From Gallionella sp. (GTDB lineage Bacteria > Pseudomonadota > Gammaproteobacteria > Burkholderiales > Gallionellaceae), in assembly GCA_028689145.1 (NCBI GenBank), contig JAQTWT010000012.1, forward strand, positions 1-64,000: a stretch of 64,000 nucleotides of DNA, given 5' to 3'. Of the stretch, positions 27,923 through 36,409 are shown one piece after another. The translations under genes and the position numbers were made by a program. Within the stretch, counting starts at the first letter, position 1. The number at the start of each line of letters is the position of its first letter. The notes under the pieces are model-generated. The model searched no databases and was not told where the DNA came from. It worked only from the letters and a program-made list of their open reading frames with translations.

Positions 27923-28534
27923 ATGACCCTCCCACTCCCAAAAACACATAAACAAAAAGCATGGGAAAGACCGGAACCAAAGGGTATTGGCGATCCTAAG
28001 CATGAAACACTTTGGGAGGCAATTGGCGCAGCTTTGACAACCTGGGAGTTAGCAGAAGACGTGCTTGCATCCATTTTTAGCCATGTTGTGGAAAGTAAAA
28101 GTTCCGCAGCAAAACGCGCCTTTGGGGCCATACAAAGTCATCGCGGTCGTACTGAGGCACTAGTAGCAGCCGCAGAAGTCTATTTTGCTGTCCATCAAGT
28201 TTCCGATGAATTACAAGAAGATTTGCGGCTGCTTCTTGATCATTTTGGATACGCGTCCGCTCGTAGGAATGAGGTTGCCCACGCCGTAATCGTCAACTTC
28301 AAAGTCAGTACTGTCGAACACAACTTTCTAGTCCCTCCTGAACACAGCAGTAAAAAATCATCTGCTTTTAAAACCAAGAACGGTGAGTCATCGGCAAAAT
28401 TAGGCGTGTTTCAAACAGACTACAGATACACATCACAAGACATATTTGGATTCGCTAGCAAATTTGAACTTCTTCTTACCGCTGCAAAAGAATATTTGCA
28501 TGTTCTTTCTTCTTCGCATCCGCGTCAACACTAG
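27923..28534 (+). CDS. Orphan protein of unknown function between direct repeats
   Basis: 203 residues, with GGAAGAAGGA just before the ATG. No domain recognised. The sequence is mostly helical by eye (LWEAIGAALTTWELAEDVLASIF; RNEVAHAVIVNF) and has no signal or membrane segment. The segment ARRNEVAHA resembles the RNxxAH pattern seen in some HEPN-like or phage-defence proteins, but this is only a hint. Base composition is more AT-rich than the neighbours, and 47-bp direct repeats flank the gene, both signs of lateral gain. Confidence 0.7.
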   Translation: MTLPLPKTHKQKAWERPEPKGIGDPKHETLWEAIGAALTTWELAEDVLASIFSHVVESKSSAAKRAFGAIQSHRGRTEALVAAAEVYFAVHQVSDELQEDLRLLLDHFGYASARRNEVAHAVIVNFKVSTVEHNFLVPPEHSSKKSSAFKTKNGESSAKLGVFQTDYRYTSQDIFGFASKFELLLTAAKEYLHVLSSSHPRQH

Positions 28535-28621
28535 CATCCTTAAATATCTCTATTATTTCGTTCGCAATGCAACGAGCAGAAAGTGAACTGGCCGATTACA
28601 GGGGGCAGGGTCGAATTAAAT

Positions 28622-28668
28622 GCTCGATTTTCAACCGGTAGCCAGAATAGATCGACTCCGGTACATTT
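28622..28668. repeat. 47-bp direct repeat, right copy
   Basis: Identical to 27802-27848, 820 bp away, in the same orientation. The surrounding 28535-28845 (311 bp) holds no gene that I can see. Confidence 0.9.
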
Positions 28669-28845
28669 CTCACGCAGTGATTGCTCTAATTCGTCTTGGC
28701 GAGCTAAAACAATTATGTGGCTGTGCGAATGAAAACTTTTAACCCTGCGCTCAAGCGGGACGCCGCAAAATTGCGGCGTGCCTTAGCTTCACGTTGACTG
28801 TCTCCTATCTGTCGTTAGCATCACATCGCAACTAACTGCACATCA

Positions 28846-29724
28846 TCACTCCGGCCAACCCAGCAATCCGCTGACTTGCTGCTGTATCTCTTCAACCACT
28901 TTCGGCTCCAGCTTATTCAGCCAGCGTTTCGGGATCGCGTCCACTCCGTATAACGCCCCGGCCAGCATCCCGGCTATCGCGCCGGTGGTGTCGGCATCTT
29001 CGCCGCGATTGACGGTATCGGTCACGCAGGACTCGAACGAATCGGTGTAGAAAAAATGGTGCAGCACGGTCTGCACGGTGTCCACCACATAGCCGGAAGC
29101 GCGCCCCGGATAGGGCGTGAACTGGAATTTCGGAAAGTCGGTCAATAGTGCCTTGGCTACCGGACGGCAGCCTTTCACGCCGCCGCCTTTGAGCAACACG
29201 CGCGACATCTGCCCGAGCGCGAGCGTGGCGGCATCGGACAGCGGATGGTTGTGGGTGATGCGCGCCTGTTCCAGCGCCTGCAGGCGGAACATCGCGTCGT
29301 CGTTCAGCGTCGCCAGTATTACCGGCAAAACGCGCATGACGGCACCGTTGCCCGCATCGCCTTCGCTCACCGCACCGAACAGGCTGCCGTTCACCATGTA
29401 ACGCTGGATGCCGCGCCGGCAGGTGTTGCCGATATCCACGGGGCGCGTCTTCAGCCAAGCAACAAAGGAATCCGCAACGGCGTTTGCGTTCCAGCTGTCC
29501 GATGCCAGCAGGGCGCGACCCAGCGCCAGCGACATCTCGGTGTCGTCGGTCACCCGTCCGGCTTTCAGTTTCAGCCAGCCGCCGCCGATGATGTCGCGGT
29601 GCGTGCCGTACTGGTACTTGATCTCGCGCGGCAGCATGAATTCCACCGTGGCACCGAGCGCGTCGCCCACAGCCAGGCCGAGATAAGCGCCGAGGGCGCG
29701 GTCATGCAGAGTTTTCTTGCTCAT
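28846..29724 (-). CDS. draG: ADP-ribosyl-[dinitrogenase reductase] hydrolase
   Basis: 292 residues. DraG removes ADP-ribose from the NifH arginine and so reactivates nitrogenase. The dinuclear Mn-binding motifs are visible: GLAVGDALGATVEF, VTDDTEMSLAL and GEDADTTGAIAGMLAGA, as in Rhodospirillum rubrum DraG. It lies 6 bp after draT on the same strand, so the two form an operon (draT first). A decayed copy of its 3' end lies at 27493-27550. Confidence 0.95.
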   Translation of the reverse strand: MSKKTLHDRALGAYLGLAVGDALGATVEFMLPREIKYQYGTHRDIIGGGWLKLKAGRVTDDTEMSLALGRALLASDSWNANAVADSFVAWLKTRPVDIGNTCRRGIQRYMVNGSLFGAVSEGDAGNGAVMRVLPVILATLNDDAMFRLQALEQARITHNHPLSDAATLALGQMSRVLLKGGGVKGCRPVAKALLTDFPKFQFTPYPGRASGYVVDTVQTVLHHFFYTDSFESCVTDTVNRGEDADTTGAIAGMLAGALYGVDAIPKRWLNKLEPKVVEEIQQQVSGLLGWPE

Positions 29725-29730
29725 AGTCGC

Positions 29731-30546
29731 TCACCAATAAGAAGTCTTCACGCGGTAATCGCCGCCGATCACCAGACACTCCGATTCGCCGCGCAACGGG
29801 TGACCCAGTAACAGGTCGTTAAAGAACAGTATCTTCGTCACCGGCACTTCCGCCTCGAGGATGGTGTCGCCAAATTCGTCCGCGATGCCGCGCTGCAAGG
29901 TAAAGGAAACCAGATTGTTCAGACGCACGATAGCGGTGCGCTTGTCGAGTTGCTGCACCAATTGGTGCTCGCACAGGTCGTTTGCGCCGCGATACAGCAG
30001 CAGGTGTTTTTTGCCTACCGCGTGGAAGCGCAGCAGCGCCCATTGGCAGAATTCGTACAGCAGGTCGATCTGCATGTTGATGGTGTTGTTGTTGAAACGG
30101 CTGGACATTTTTTCTTCCATGTAATGTATCCAGGCCGGAGAATTAAAGCGGCGGATCGGCGCTTTGTGGAAGGTTGGGAATAGCCCGAAACGGCTTTCCA
30201 CCCAGCCTTTCAACACCGCGCCCGCCGGGCTGTTGGAGTCGAAACCCCAGTCTTTCAGCAGACGCAGGTAACTGGAACGGAAACGGCGTCGCTCGTTCTT
30301 TTCGGGCTGCTGCTCGAGCCCGAACAGCAGCGCCATGTAATCCTGGAATATCCGCCCCGCCTCCGCCGCGTCCGTCACCTTGTCCAGCCGCTCGAACAGG
30401 CTGCGGTGCGACTCGCGCGTGCCGCTGATACACAGCGGGATCGGAAAGTCGTTATAACTCGCGCTGGCCAGCAACCCGGTCGGCACTCCGACCAGATTGG
30501 TGCTGTGCCCGCGCGAAGCGATGGTGGCATCGGGTTCGTTAGACAT
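29731..30546 (-). CDS. draT: NAD-dinitrogenase-reductase ADP-ribosyltransferase
   Basis: 271 residues from ATG 30546 (MSNEPDATIASRGHSTNLVGVPTG); an upstream in-frame start at 30696 lies in repeat DNA and is rejected. DraT attaches ADP-ribose from NAD to the NifH arginine (R103 here) under ammonium or energy limitation. The family blocks LLASASYNDFPIPLCISG and LLYRGANDLCEHQ are seen. It is divergent from nifE. A sigma-54 motif facing draT was not found. Confidence 0.94.
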   Translation of the reverse strand: MSNEPDATIASRGHSTNLVGVPTGLLASASYNDFPIPLCISGTRESHRSLFERLDKVTDAAEAGRIFQDYMALLFGLEQQPEKNERRRFRSSYLRLLKDWGFDSNSPAGAVLKGWVESRFGLFPTFHKAPIRRFNSPAWIHYMEEKMSSRFNNNTINMQIDLLYEFCQWALLRFHAVGKKHLLLYRGANDLCEHQLVQQLDKRTAIVRLNNLVSFTLQRGIADEFGDTILEAEVPVTKILFFNDLLLGHPLRGESECLVIGGDYRVKTSYW

Positions 30547-30649
30547 ATTAATGGGGTAAAGCAAGAAACGAACCTGAAAAAGCGACAGGACTAAAAAATA
30601 CAATCTCATCCGCAGATTACGCAGATTAATCTTGTGGCTTGCAATAACA

Positions 30650-30728
30650 GTAGGCTGGGGTGAGCAACGCGAACCCCAGCATGCTCCAGCGTTCAAAATG
30701 CTGGGGTTCGTACCTTACCCCAGCCTAC
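30650..30728. repeat. Imperfect inverted repeat between draT and nifE
   Basis: Outer arms GTAGGCTGGGGT...ACCCCAGCCTAC with inner GAACCCCAGCAT/ATGCTGGGGTTC. A close relative lies at 63787-63866 upstream of nifV. Both sit just upstream of a NifA site. Confidence 0.85.
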
Positions 30729-30783
30729 ATGCACATTTGAATTTGCACCACACCTGTGCCGATTATTGCCCCGCCTGCCTCTT

Positions 30784-30799
30784 TGTAGGGTTTGCGACA
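30784..30799 (+). promoter_or_regulatory. NifA upstream activator site for nifE
   Basis: TGT-AGGGTTTGCG-ACA, an exact TGT-N10-ACA match, 58 bp before the sigma-54 element. Confidence 0.87.
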
Positions 30800-30857
30800 C
30801 AACTGCATCGCCAGCCATCGCATTTACAAACAATCAGTTACCCCAATTATTCCGGAT

Positions 30858-30873
30858 TGGCACAATGCTTGCT
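30858..30873 (+). promoter_or_regulatory. Sigma-54 promoter of the nifENX operon
   Basis: TGGCACAATGCTTGCT is a full RpoN consensus. Transcription would start near 30884, about 24 nt before the nifE GTG. Confidence 0.94.
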
Positions 30874-30907
30874 GAATACAGGCACACACCATTTGGAAAG
30901 GTCTATC

Positions 30908-32323
30908 GTGGCCGGTCTCAATATCAAAGTACAGGAAGCGTTCAGCGAACCGGGTTGCGACAAGAACCTGGCCAAGGACGAGAAAGAGCGCAAGAAGGGC
31001 TGCACCAAGCAGCTGGTGCCCGGCGCGGCGGCGGGCGGCTGCGCTTTCGACGGCGCGAAGATCGCGCTGCAACCTATCACCGATGTGGCGCATATTGTGC
31101 ACGGCCCCATTTCCTGCGAGGGCAACGGCTGGGACAACCGCGGCTCGAAATCCTCCGGCCCGATGATCTACCGCACCGGTTTTACCACCGACATTTCCGA
31201 GAACGACATCGTGTACGGCGGCGAAAAACGGCTGTATCGCGCCATCCGCGAGGTGATCGAGAAATACGATCCGCCCGCGGTATTCGTCTACCAGACCTGC
31301 ATCACTGCGCTGATCGGCGACGAGATCGAGGCGGTGTGCAAGGCGGCGAAAGAAAAATTCGGCAAACCGGTCATCCCGGTCAATGTGCCGGGTTTTGTCG
31401 GCAGCAAGAACCTCGGCAACAAGCTGGCGGGTGAAGCGCTGCTCGATTACGTGATCGGCACCGAGGAGCCGGAAACCACCACGCCCTACGACATCAACAT
31501 CATCGGCGAATACAACCTCGCGGGCGAGATGTGGCAGATCAAGCCGCTGCTCGACCACCTCGGCATCCGCGTGCTGGCGTGCATCTCCGGCGATGCGCGT
31601 TACCACGAAGTCGCCTCGTCGCACCGTGCCAAAGCGGCAATGATGGTGTGCTCACGCGCGATGATCAACGTGGCGCGCAAAATGGAAGAGCGCTACGGTA
31701 TCCCGTATTTCGAGGGGTCGTTCTACGGCATTTCCGACACCAGCGATTCATTGCGTCAACTCGCCAAATTGCTGGTGCAGCGCGGTGCGCCGGAGGATTT
31801 GCTGGCGCGCACCGAGATACTGATCCGCCGCGAGGAAGCGCGCGCCTGGGAGCGTTTAAACGGCTACCGCAAACGCTTCGAAGGCAAACGCGTATTGCTG
31901 TTCACCGGCGGGGTCAAATCGTGGTCGGTGGTATCGGCGTTGCAGGAAGTAGGGCTGGAAATCATCGGCACCAGCGTGAAAAAATCCACCGAGGAAGACA
32001 AGGAACGCGTCAGACAACTGGTAAGCGATGAGGCCCACATGCTGGACGACTTGCGTCCTGCCGAGATGTACAAGATGCTCAAGGAAGCCCGCGCCGACAT
32101 CATGCTGTCCGGCGGACGCTCACAGTTCGTCGCGCTCAAGGCACGGATGCCGTGGCTGGACATCAATCAGGAACGCCACCACGCCTATGCCGGATACGAG
32201 GGCATGGTGACGCTGGTGCAGGAAATCGACAAGGCGCTGTACAACCCGATCTGGGCGCAAGTGCGCAAGCCCGCCCCGTGGGAATCGGAAATCCATCCCC
32301 TCTCCCTCGAAGGGAGAAACTGA
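30908..32323 (+). CDS. nifE: FeMo-cofactor scaffold protein NifE
   Basis: 471 residues from GTG 30908 (GAAAGG 6 bp upstream); earlier in-frame starts lie upstream of or inside the promoter and are excluded. NifE with NifN forms the scaffold on which the NifB product matures into FeMo-co. NifD-like motifs are kept: [44 protein letters not shown]-like and INQERHHAYAGYEG near the C-terminus. It is followed 1 bp later by nifN. Confidence 0.97.
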   Translation: MAGLNIKVQEAFSEPGCDKNLAKDEKERKKGCTKQLVPGAAAGGCAFDGAKIALQPITDVAHIVHGPISCEGNGWDNRGSKSSGPMIYRTGFTTDISENDIVYGGEKRLYRAIREVIEKYDPPAVFVYQTCITALIGDEIEAVCKAAKEKFGKPVIPVNVPGFVGSKNLGNKLAGEALLDYVIGTEEPETTTPYDINIIGEYNLAGEMWQIKPLLDHLGIRVLACISGDARYHEVASSHRAKAAMMVCSRAMINVARKMEERYGIPYFEGSFYGISDTSDSLRQLAKLLVQRGAPEDLLARTEILIRREEARAWERLNGYRKRFEGKRVLLFTGGVKSWSVVSALQEVGLEIIGTSVKKSTEEDKERVRQLVSDEAHMLDDLRPAEMYKMLKEARADIMLSGGRSQFVALKARMPWLDINQERHHAYAGYEGMVTLVQEIDKALYNPIWAQVRKPAPWESEIHPLSLEGRN

Positions 32324-32324
32324 C

Positions 32325-33695
32325 ATGGCTACCGTGAGCGTGTCTAAAAAAGCCTGCAGCGTAAACCCGCTGAAGATGAGCCAGCCCATCGGCGGCACGC
32401 TGGCGTTCCTCGGCCTCGCCAACTGCATGCCGATACTGCACGGCACGCAGGGCTGCACCGCGTTCGGGCTGGTGCTGTTCGTGCGCCACTTTCGCGAGGC
32501 GATCCCGCTGCAGACCACCGCGATGAACGAGGTCACCACCATCATGGGCGGCATGGACAACGTCGAACAGGCGCTGGTCAATATTTACAAGCGCGCCAAG
32601 CCGGAGATCATCGGCCTGTGCACCACCGGCCTGACCGAGACGCGCGGCGAAGACATCCACGGTGACCTAAAGCTGATCCGCAAGCGCAATCCGGAACTGG
32701 CAAATTTGCCCATCGTGTTCGTCAATACGCCGGACTTCAAGGATGCGTTTCAGGACGGCTGGAGCAAGACGGTGACGCGGATTATTGAGGAGCTGGTAAC
32801 AAAGGCCACAGAGACCATCCCCGGTCAGGTTAACCTGTTGCCCGGCAGCCATCTCACCGCCGCCGACATCGAGGAGATCGTCGAGATGATCGCGGCCTTC
32901 GGCCTCACCGCCGTGGTGCTGCCCGACCTGTCCGGTTCGCTCGACGGCCATATCCCGGAACAGTTCAGCCCCACCACCATCGGCGGCACCACGGTGGACG
33001 AAATACGCGGCATGGGCGGCTCGCTCGCCACCATCGCCATCGGCCAGCAGATGGAGCGCGCCGCGCTGGAACTGGAGATGCGCACCGGAATTTCCTATAC
33101 CGTGTTCGACCGGCTCACCGGACTGGATGCCAACGACCGTTTCCTGATGCACCTCTCCGGACTGAGCGGCAAGCCGGTGCCGCTCAAGTATCGCCGCCAG
33201 CGCAGCCAGTTGGTGGATGCGATGCTGGACAGTCATTTCTTCTGCGGTGGCAAGAAAGTCGCCATCGGTGCGGAACCCGATCTGCTCTGGGCGCTGGGTT
33301 CGCTGCTGGCCGAGATGGGCTGCGAAATTAGCGCCGCCGTCACCACCACGCAATCGCCGCTGCTGGAAAAGATGCCGTGCGACGAAGTGCTGATCGGCGA
33401 TCTGGAAGATCTGGAACTGCGCGCCAAAGGCTGCGACCTGCTGGTCACCCATTCGCACGGGCGTCAGGCATCGGAACGACTCGGCATTCCACTGTTCCGT
33501 GCCGGACTGCCCTGCTTCGACCGCCTCGGCGCAAACCATAAATTGAGCGTGGGCTATCGCGGCACGCGCGACCTGATCTTCCAGGTCGGCAACGTGTTCC
33601 TCGAACACACCCACGAAGGCACGCCGGATAGCTGGCCGCTGCCGGATATAGCAATGAACAATTCCTCCGTTCGTGGTGAGCTTGTCGAACCATGA
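32325..33695 (+). CDS. nifN: FeMo-cofactor scaffold protein NifN
   Basis: 456 residues. NifK-like motifs are seen: CSVNPLKMSQPIGGTLAFLG, HGTQGCTAFGLVLFVRHF and LCTTGLTETRGEDI. It is the partner of NifE. Its start follows the nifE stop by 1 bp, so it is probably translationally coupled. The last ten or so residues (SSVRGELVEP) are encoded by the left arm of a dispersed hairpin repeat at 33669-33692, which also supplies the stop codon, so the native C-terminus has been replaced or extended. Confidence 0.97.
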   Translation: MATVSVSKKACSVNPLKMSQPIGGTLAFLGLANCMPILHGTQGCTAFGLVLFVRHFREAIPLQTTAMNEVTTIMGGMDNVEQALVNIYKRAKPEIIGLCTTGLTETRGEDIHGDLKLIRKRNPELANLPIVFVNTPDFKDAFQDGWSKTVTRIIEELVTKATETIPGQVNLLPGSHLTAADIEEIVEMIAAFGLTAVVLPDLSGSLDGHIPEQFSPTTIGGTTVDEIRGMGGSLATIAIGQQMERAALELEMRTGISYTVFDRLTGLDANDRFLMHLSGLSGKPVPLKYRRQRSQLVDAMLDSHFFCGGKKVAIGAEPDLLWALGSLLAEMGCEISAAVTTTQSPLLEKMPCDEVLIGDLEDLELRAKGCDLLVTHSHGRQASERLGIPLFRAGLPCFDRLGANHKLSVGYRGTRDLIFQVGNVFLEHTHEGTPDSWPLPDIAMNNSSVRGELVEP

Positions 33696-33757
33696 ATGGA
33701 GGATAACTAACTACCAATGAGTTTGGAAGCCAACCCTTCGACAAGCTCAGGGCGAAC
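33669..33757. repeat. Dispersed hairpin (GTGAGCTTGTCGAAC type) at the nifN-nifX junction
   Basis: Arms 33669-33692 (GTTCGTGGTGAGCTTGTCGA) and 33734-33757 (TTCGACAAGCTCAGGGCGAAC). A related pair lies at 35677-35743 inside nifQ. Confidence 0.9.
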
Positions 33758-33833
33758 GAATTTATTCGGTATTTACATGATGAACATGCAGCGCAAGCTC
33801 AAACTGTGTAACACCAACCAAGGAGCAAGAGGA

Positions 33834-34232
33834 ATGAAAATCGCATTTGCGACACAAGACCTGCAACGCGTGGATGCCCATTTCGGCTGGGCAAAAAACC
33901 TTGCGGTATACGAGATTTCGCCGGAAGGTTTCAATCTGGTCGAGGCCATCCAGTTTTCCGGCGACCTTCAGGAAGACGGCAACGAAGACAAGATCACCCC
34001 CAAGATCGAAGCCATCAAGGACTGCGCCATCCTCTACGTCGCGGCCATCGGCGGCTCGGCAGCGGCGCGCGTGATCGCGAACAAGGTGCATCCGGTCAAG
34101 GTCAACGAACCGGTTGCCATCACCGAACTGCTCGGCAAACTGCAGGAAGTGCTCAAAGGCACGCCGCCGCCTTGGTTGCGCAAGGTGATGAACAAGGGTA
34201 CCGAACGCGAACTGAATTTCGACGAGGAATGA
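33834..34232 (+). CDS. nifX: FeMo-cofactor precursor carrier NifX
   Basis: 132 residues from ATG 33834, with AGGAG and GAGGA upstream. The in-frame ATG at 33786 would add MQRKLKLCNTNQGARG, which resembles the N-terminus of some NifX proteins, so the true start is not settled. It binds the NifB cofactor and VK-cluster and passes them to NifEN. The family motifs MKIAFATQDLQRVDAHFG and AAIGGSAAARVIANKVHP are present, as is the TPPPWLRKVM tail. It is third in the nifEN operon. Confidence 0.95.
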   Translation: MKIAFATQDLQRVDAHFGWAKNLAVYEISPEGFNLVEAIQFSGDLQEDGNEDKITPKIEAIKDCAILYVAAIGGSAAARVIANKVHPVKVNEPVAITELLGKLQEVLKGTPPPWLRKVMNKGTERELNFDEE

Positions 34233-34236
34233 TTAA

Positions 34237-34355
34237 GCTCCTTCTCCCTTGCAGAGGGGGAGAACGAAGCGAGGGGGCAATTAGGATGGGGGTAGAAAAG
34301 TAAGATGCCAAACGTCTACCCCCTCCCTAGCCCTCCCCCTGCAAGGGGGAGGGAA
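34237..34355. repeat. Intergenic repeat with CCCCCTGCAAGGGGG hairpin
   Basis: Lies between nifX and the DUF269 gene. Contains CTTCTCCCTTGCAGAGGGGGAGAA and CTCCCCCTGCAAGGGGGAG stems. The gap is 157 bp and non-coding. Confidence 0.7.
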
Positions 34356-34389
34356 TAACGAAACAACAACTTGAATCAGGAGCAACACC

Positions 34390-34857
34390 ATGAGCAGCAC
34401 AACAGAAGCAGTCAAAACCAACAGCGCCGAAATGTTCCTCAACGAATTGGCGAAGCAGTACCGCGCGCTGGACACCTACGGCACATGGGACGGCAAGAGC
34501 AACGACACGCTGCTCGATCCCTACATCATCGACAAAGAGAAGCGCAAGGAAATCCCCATGATGGGCGACCCGGATCCCGAAACGCTGTGGCGGCTGGAGC
34601 TGTTCTACAACGCCGTCGGCCTATCAGTAGAACGCCAGACCGGCATCATGGTATCGCCCATCATGAAGATGAGCCACGAAGGTTTCGGCCGCATGGTGCT
34701 CACTGCCGGTCGGCTGGTGGTTATCAACAAATACCTGCGCGACGTGCACCGTTTCGGTTTCAACGACATGGGCAAGCTGGCTGAAGAAGGCGGCAAGCTG
34801 GTGGACGCCGCGGTGGAGATGATCAATAAATTTCCGGAAGTAGCGAAGTACGGTTAA
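34390..34857 (+). CDS. NifX-associated protein (DUF269 family)
   Basis: 155 residues with GGAG upstream. It matches the conserved nifX-associated family by its position and by motifs such as [18 protein letters not shown] and TGRVVV-like [24 protein letters not shown]. The function is unproven; the constant linkage to nifX suggests a part in cofactor delivery. It is followed 26 bp later by the DUF683 gene. Confidence 0.93.
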   Translation: MSSTTEAVKTNSAEMFLNELAKQYRALDTYGTWDGKSNDTLLDPYIIDKEKRKEIPMMGDPDPETLWRLELFYNAVGLSVERQTGIMVSPIMKMSHEGFGRMVLTAGRLVVINKYLRDVHRFGFNDMGKLAEEGGKLVDAAVEMINKFPEVAKYG

Positions 34858-34883
34858 CCGGTTTTAAAGGAAAAGGAACAGGC

Positions 34884-35078
34884 ATGGAAGACACCGACAC
34901 CCTCAAGGCCGAGATCAAGAAACTGAACGCTCAGGCCACGCAACTGAAGATGGACTTGCACGACCTGTCGGAAGAGTTGCCCATCGGCTGGGAACGTATC
35001 CCGGAACTGGCGGAAAAAACTTTTCAGGCCTACCAGAAACTGACAGCCGCGCGGCAGAAGCTGGCGGCAACTGGTTGA
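34884..35078 (+). CDS. Small nif-associated helical protein (DUF683 / Rop-like)
   Basis: 64 residues, two predicted helices (DTLKAEIKKLNAQATQLKMD; ELAEKTFQAYQKLTAARQKL) joined by LPIGWERIPEL, the hallmark of the CCE_0567-type nif protein. AAGGAAAAGG lies upstream. It probably forms a four-helix dimer. The role is unknown. Confidence 0.93.
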   Translation: MEDTDTLKAEIKKLNAQATQLKMDLHDLSEELPIGWERIPELAEKTFQAYQKLTAARQKLAATG

Positions 35079-35083
35079 GATTT

Positions 35084-35223
35084 TGTAGGTTGGGTTAGCG
35101 GCTTCATCGCGTAACCCAACGCGCAATGTTGGGTGACGCAAAAAACGCTGATGAAACTACTAGCCATTCGACTAGGCTGGCAAAAAACGCTAACCAAGTC
35201 GCTGGTTATAACCCAACCTACCA
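35084..35223. repeat. Composite repeat between the DUF683 gene and fdxB
   Basis: Outer arms GTAGGTTGGGTTA...TAACCCAACCTAC enclose a copy of the CTAGCCATTCGACTAGGCTG element and AAGTCGCTGGTTA. This looks like one repeat nested inside another hairpin. Confidence 0.8.
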
Positions 35224-35257
35224 AAACGTATTTGAACTGACACAAGGAGAACAAAAC

Positions 35258-35566
35258 ATGAGCAACGTAGTAACCATCACCCTTCCAGACGGACGCAGCT
35301 GGATTCCGCAATTCGTCCAGAACATCAGCCAGGATAAATGCATCGGCTGCGGCCGCTGCTTCCGCGTGTGCGGTCGCGAAGTGCTGCAACTGGTCGGCAT
35401 TGATGAAGACGGCGAAGTCATCGCGCTGGAACTCGGCGAGGACGACGATGACGAATACGAAAAGAAAGTGATGACCGTCGCCAACGGGAAGAACTGTGTC
35501 GGCTGCGAAGCCTGTTCCAGGATATGCCCGAAAAAATGCTACACGCACGCACCGATGGCGGCCTGA
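35258..35566 (+). CDS. fdxB: Nif-specific ferredoxin III (2[4Fe-4S])
   Basis: 102 residues from ATG 35258, with AAGGAGA 8 bp upstream. Two 4Fe-4S motifs: CIGCGRCFRVCGR in the first half and CVGCEACSRICPK near the end, with the longer insertion between them that marks the FdxB type. It probably donates electrons to nitrogenase or cofactor assembly. Its 3' end overlaps the open frame assigned to nifQ by 43 bp. Confidence 0.95.
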   Translation: MSNVVTITLPDGRSWIPQFVQNISQDKCIGCGRCFRVCGREVLQLVGIDEDGEVIALELGEDDDDEYEKKVMTVANGKNCVGCEACSRICPKKCYTHAPMAA

Positions 35567-36288
35567 CCGCCCCTCCCCCGCACCACGCCGACCACATCGG
35601 CGTGTGGCATCTGCTCGGCCATTCCATCAAGGATAGAATTTCATCAGACCCAATACGGTGCAACTTTCCAACATCCGTTCGTCCTGAGCCTGTCGAAGGG
35701 CATGAGCTTACTGCGAAGGTGGTTCGACAAGCTCACCACGAACGGTTAAATAAACAATCCGGGGTTGATGAAGATGTGCTGACCGATGCCTATGCCTGGG
35801 TCATCGCAACATACTGCAACCCGCATTCCGATCCGTTCGTCCCCGCGCTGGGAATGGATCACGCCGCATTCACCGGGTTGCTCACCGCACGTTTTCCGCA
35901 CTTCACCCCGCCACCACACTGGCTGGAAGCGCAAAAGAAACAAGTCGGCACGGACGGCGTACTGGGTGAATTCACCGACCTGCTGCAACTGCTGTTCGAA
36001 CATCGCGCCGTCGATGACGCGCACCATCGCAACACCGCGCACCTCGTCGCCACCGCCTGCATGGGCGGCGACCACCTCTGGCAAGACCTCGGTCTGCCCG
36101 ACCGCAAAGCGCTCTCTACTTTGCTATCGGTACATTTCCCGACTCTCGCCGCAAAGAACAGCGGCGACATGAAATGGAAAAAATTCTTCTACAAACAACT
36201 CTGCGAACGCGAAGGTATCAACGCCTGCCGTTCGCCGAGTTGCGCGGCCTGCTGCGATTACGCAAAATGTTTCGGTGCGGAAGACTAA
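35524..36288 (+). CDS. nifQ: Molybdenum-donating protein NifQ, with a repeat inside the N-terminal region
   Basis: 254 codons as drawn. The NifQ core starts near residue 80 (DVLTDAYAWVIATYCNPHSDPF) and ends with the cysteine cluster CRSPSCAACCDYAKC that binds the Mo-Fe-S cluster. Residues about 51-78 (including RPEPVEGHELTAKVV) are encoded by a dispersed hairpin at 35677-35743. The upstream part overlaps fdxB and has no good ribosome site, so the real start is uncertain and the N-terminus may be altered. NifQ delivers Mo to NifEN. Function is plausible because the core frame is open. Confidence 0.85.
   Translation: MPEKMLHARTDGGLTAPPPHHADHIGVWHLLGHSIKDRISSDPIRCNFPTSVRPEPVEGHELTAKVVRQAHHERLNKQSGVDEDVLTDAYAWVIATYCNPHSDPFVPALGMDHAAFTGLLTARFPHFTPPPHWLEAQKKQVGTDGVLGEFTDLLQLLFEHRAVDDAHHRNTAHLVATACMGGDHLWQDLGLPDRKALSTLLSVHFPTLAAKNSGDMKWKKFFYKQLCEREGINACRSPSCAACCDYAKCFGAED
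35677..35743. repeat. Dispersed hairpin inside nifQ
   Basis: Arms 35677-35700 (GTTCGTCCTGAGCCTGTCGA) and 35720-35743 (TTCGACAAGCTCACCACGAAC), of the same family as 33669-33757. The frame is kept open across it. Confidence 0.9.
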
Positions 36289-36318
36289 CCATACCTCATC
36301 ATTCTGGCACATGGTGTT

Positions 36319-36383
36319 GTAGGTGCGAATTCATTCGCACACCATTTCTGCAACAAGCATTGTGCGAATGAATTCGCACCTAC
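36319..36383. repeat. Perfect 22-bp inverted repeat after nifQ
   Basis: Arms 36319-36340 and 36362-36383, core GTAGGTGCGAATTCATTCGC. Near-identical to the hairpin between nifH and nifD (9228-9285). Confidence 0.9.
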
Positions 36384-36409
36384 CAATCCACTCCCATAGC
36401 ACGTTCCCT

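Noticed and set aside
27800-28670. Integron gene cassette with attC sites
   Set aside because: The direct repeats lack clear inverse-core and core attC sites, and no integrase is in the window; left as an unexplained repeat.
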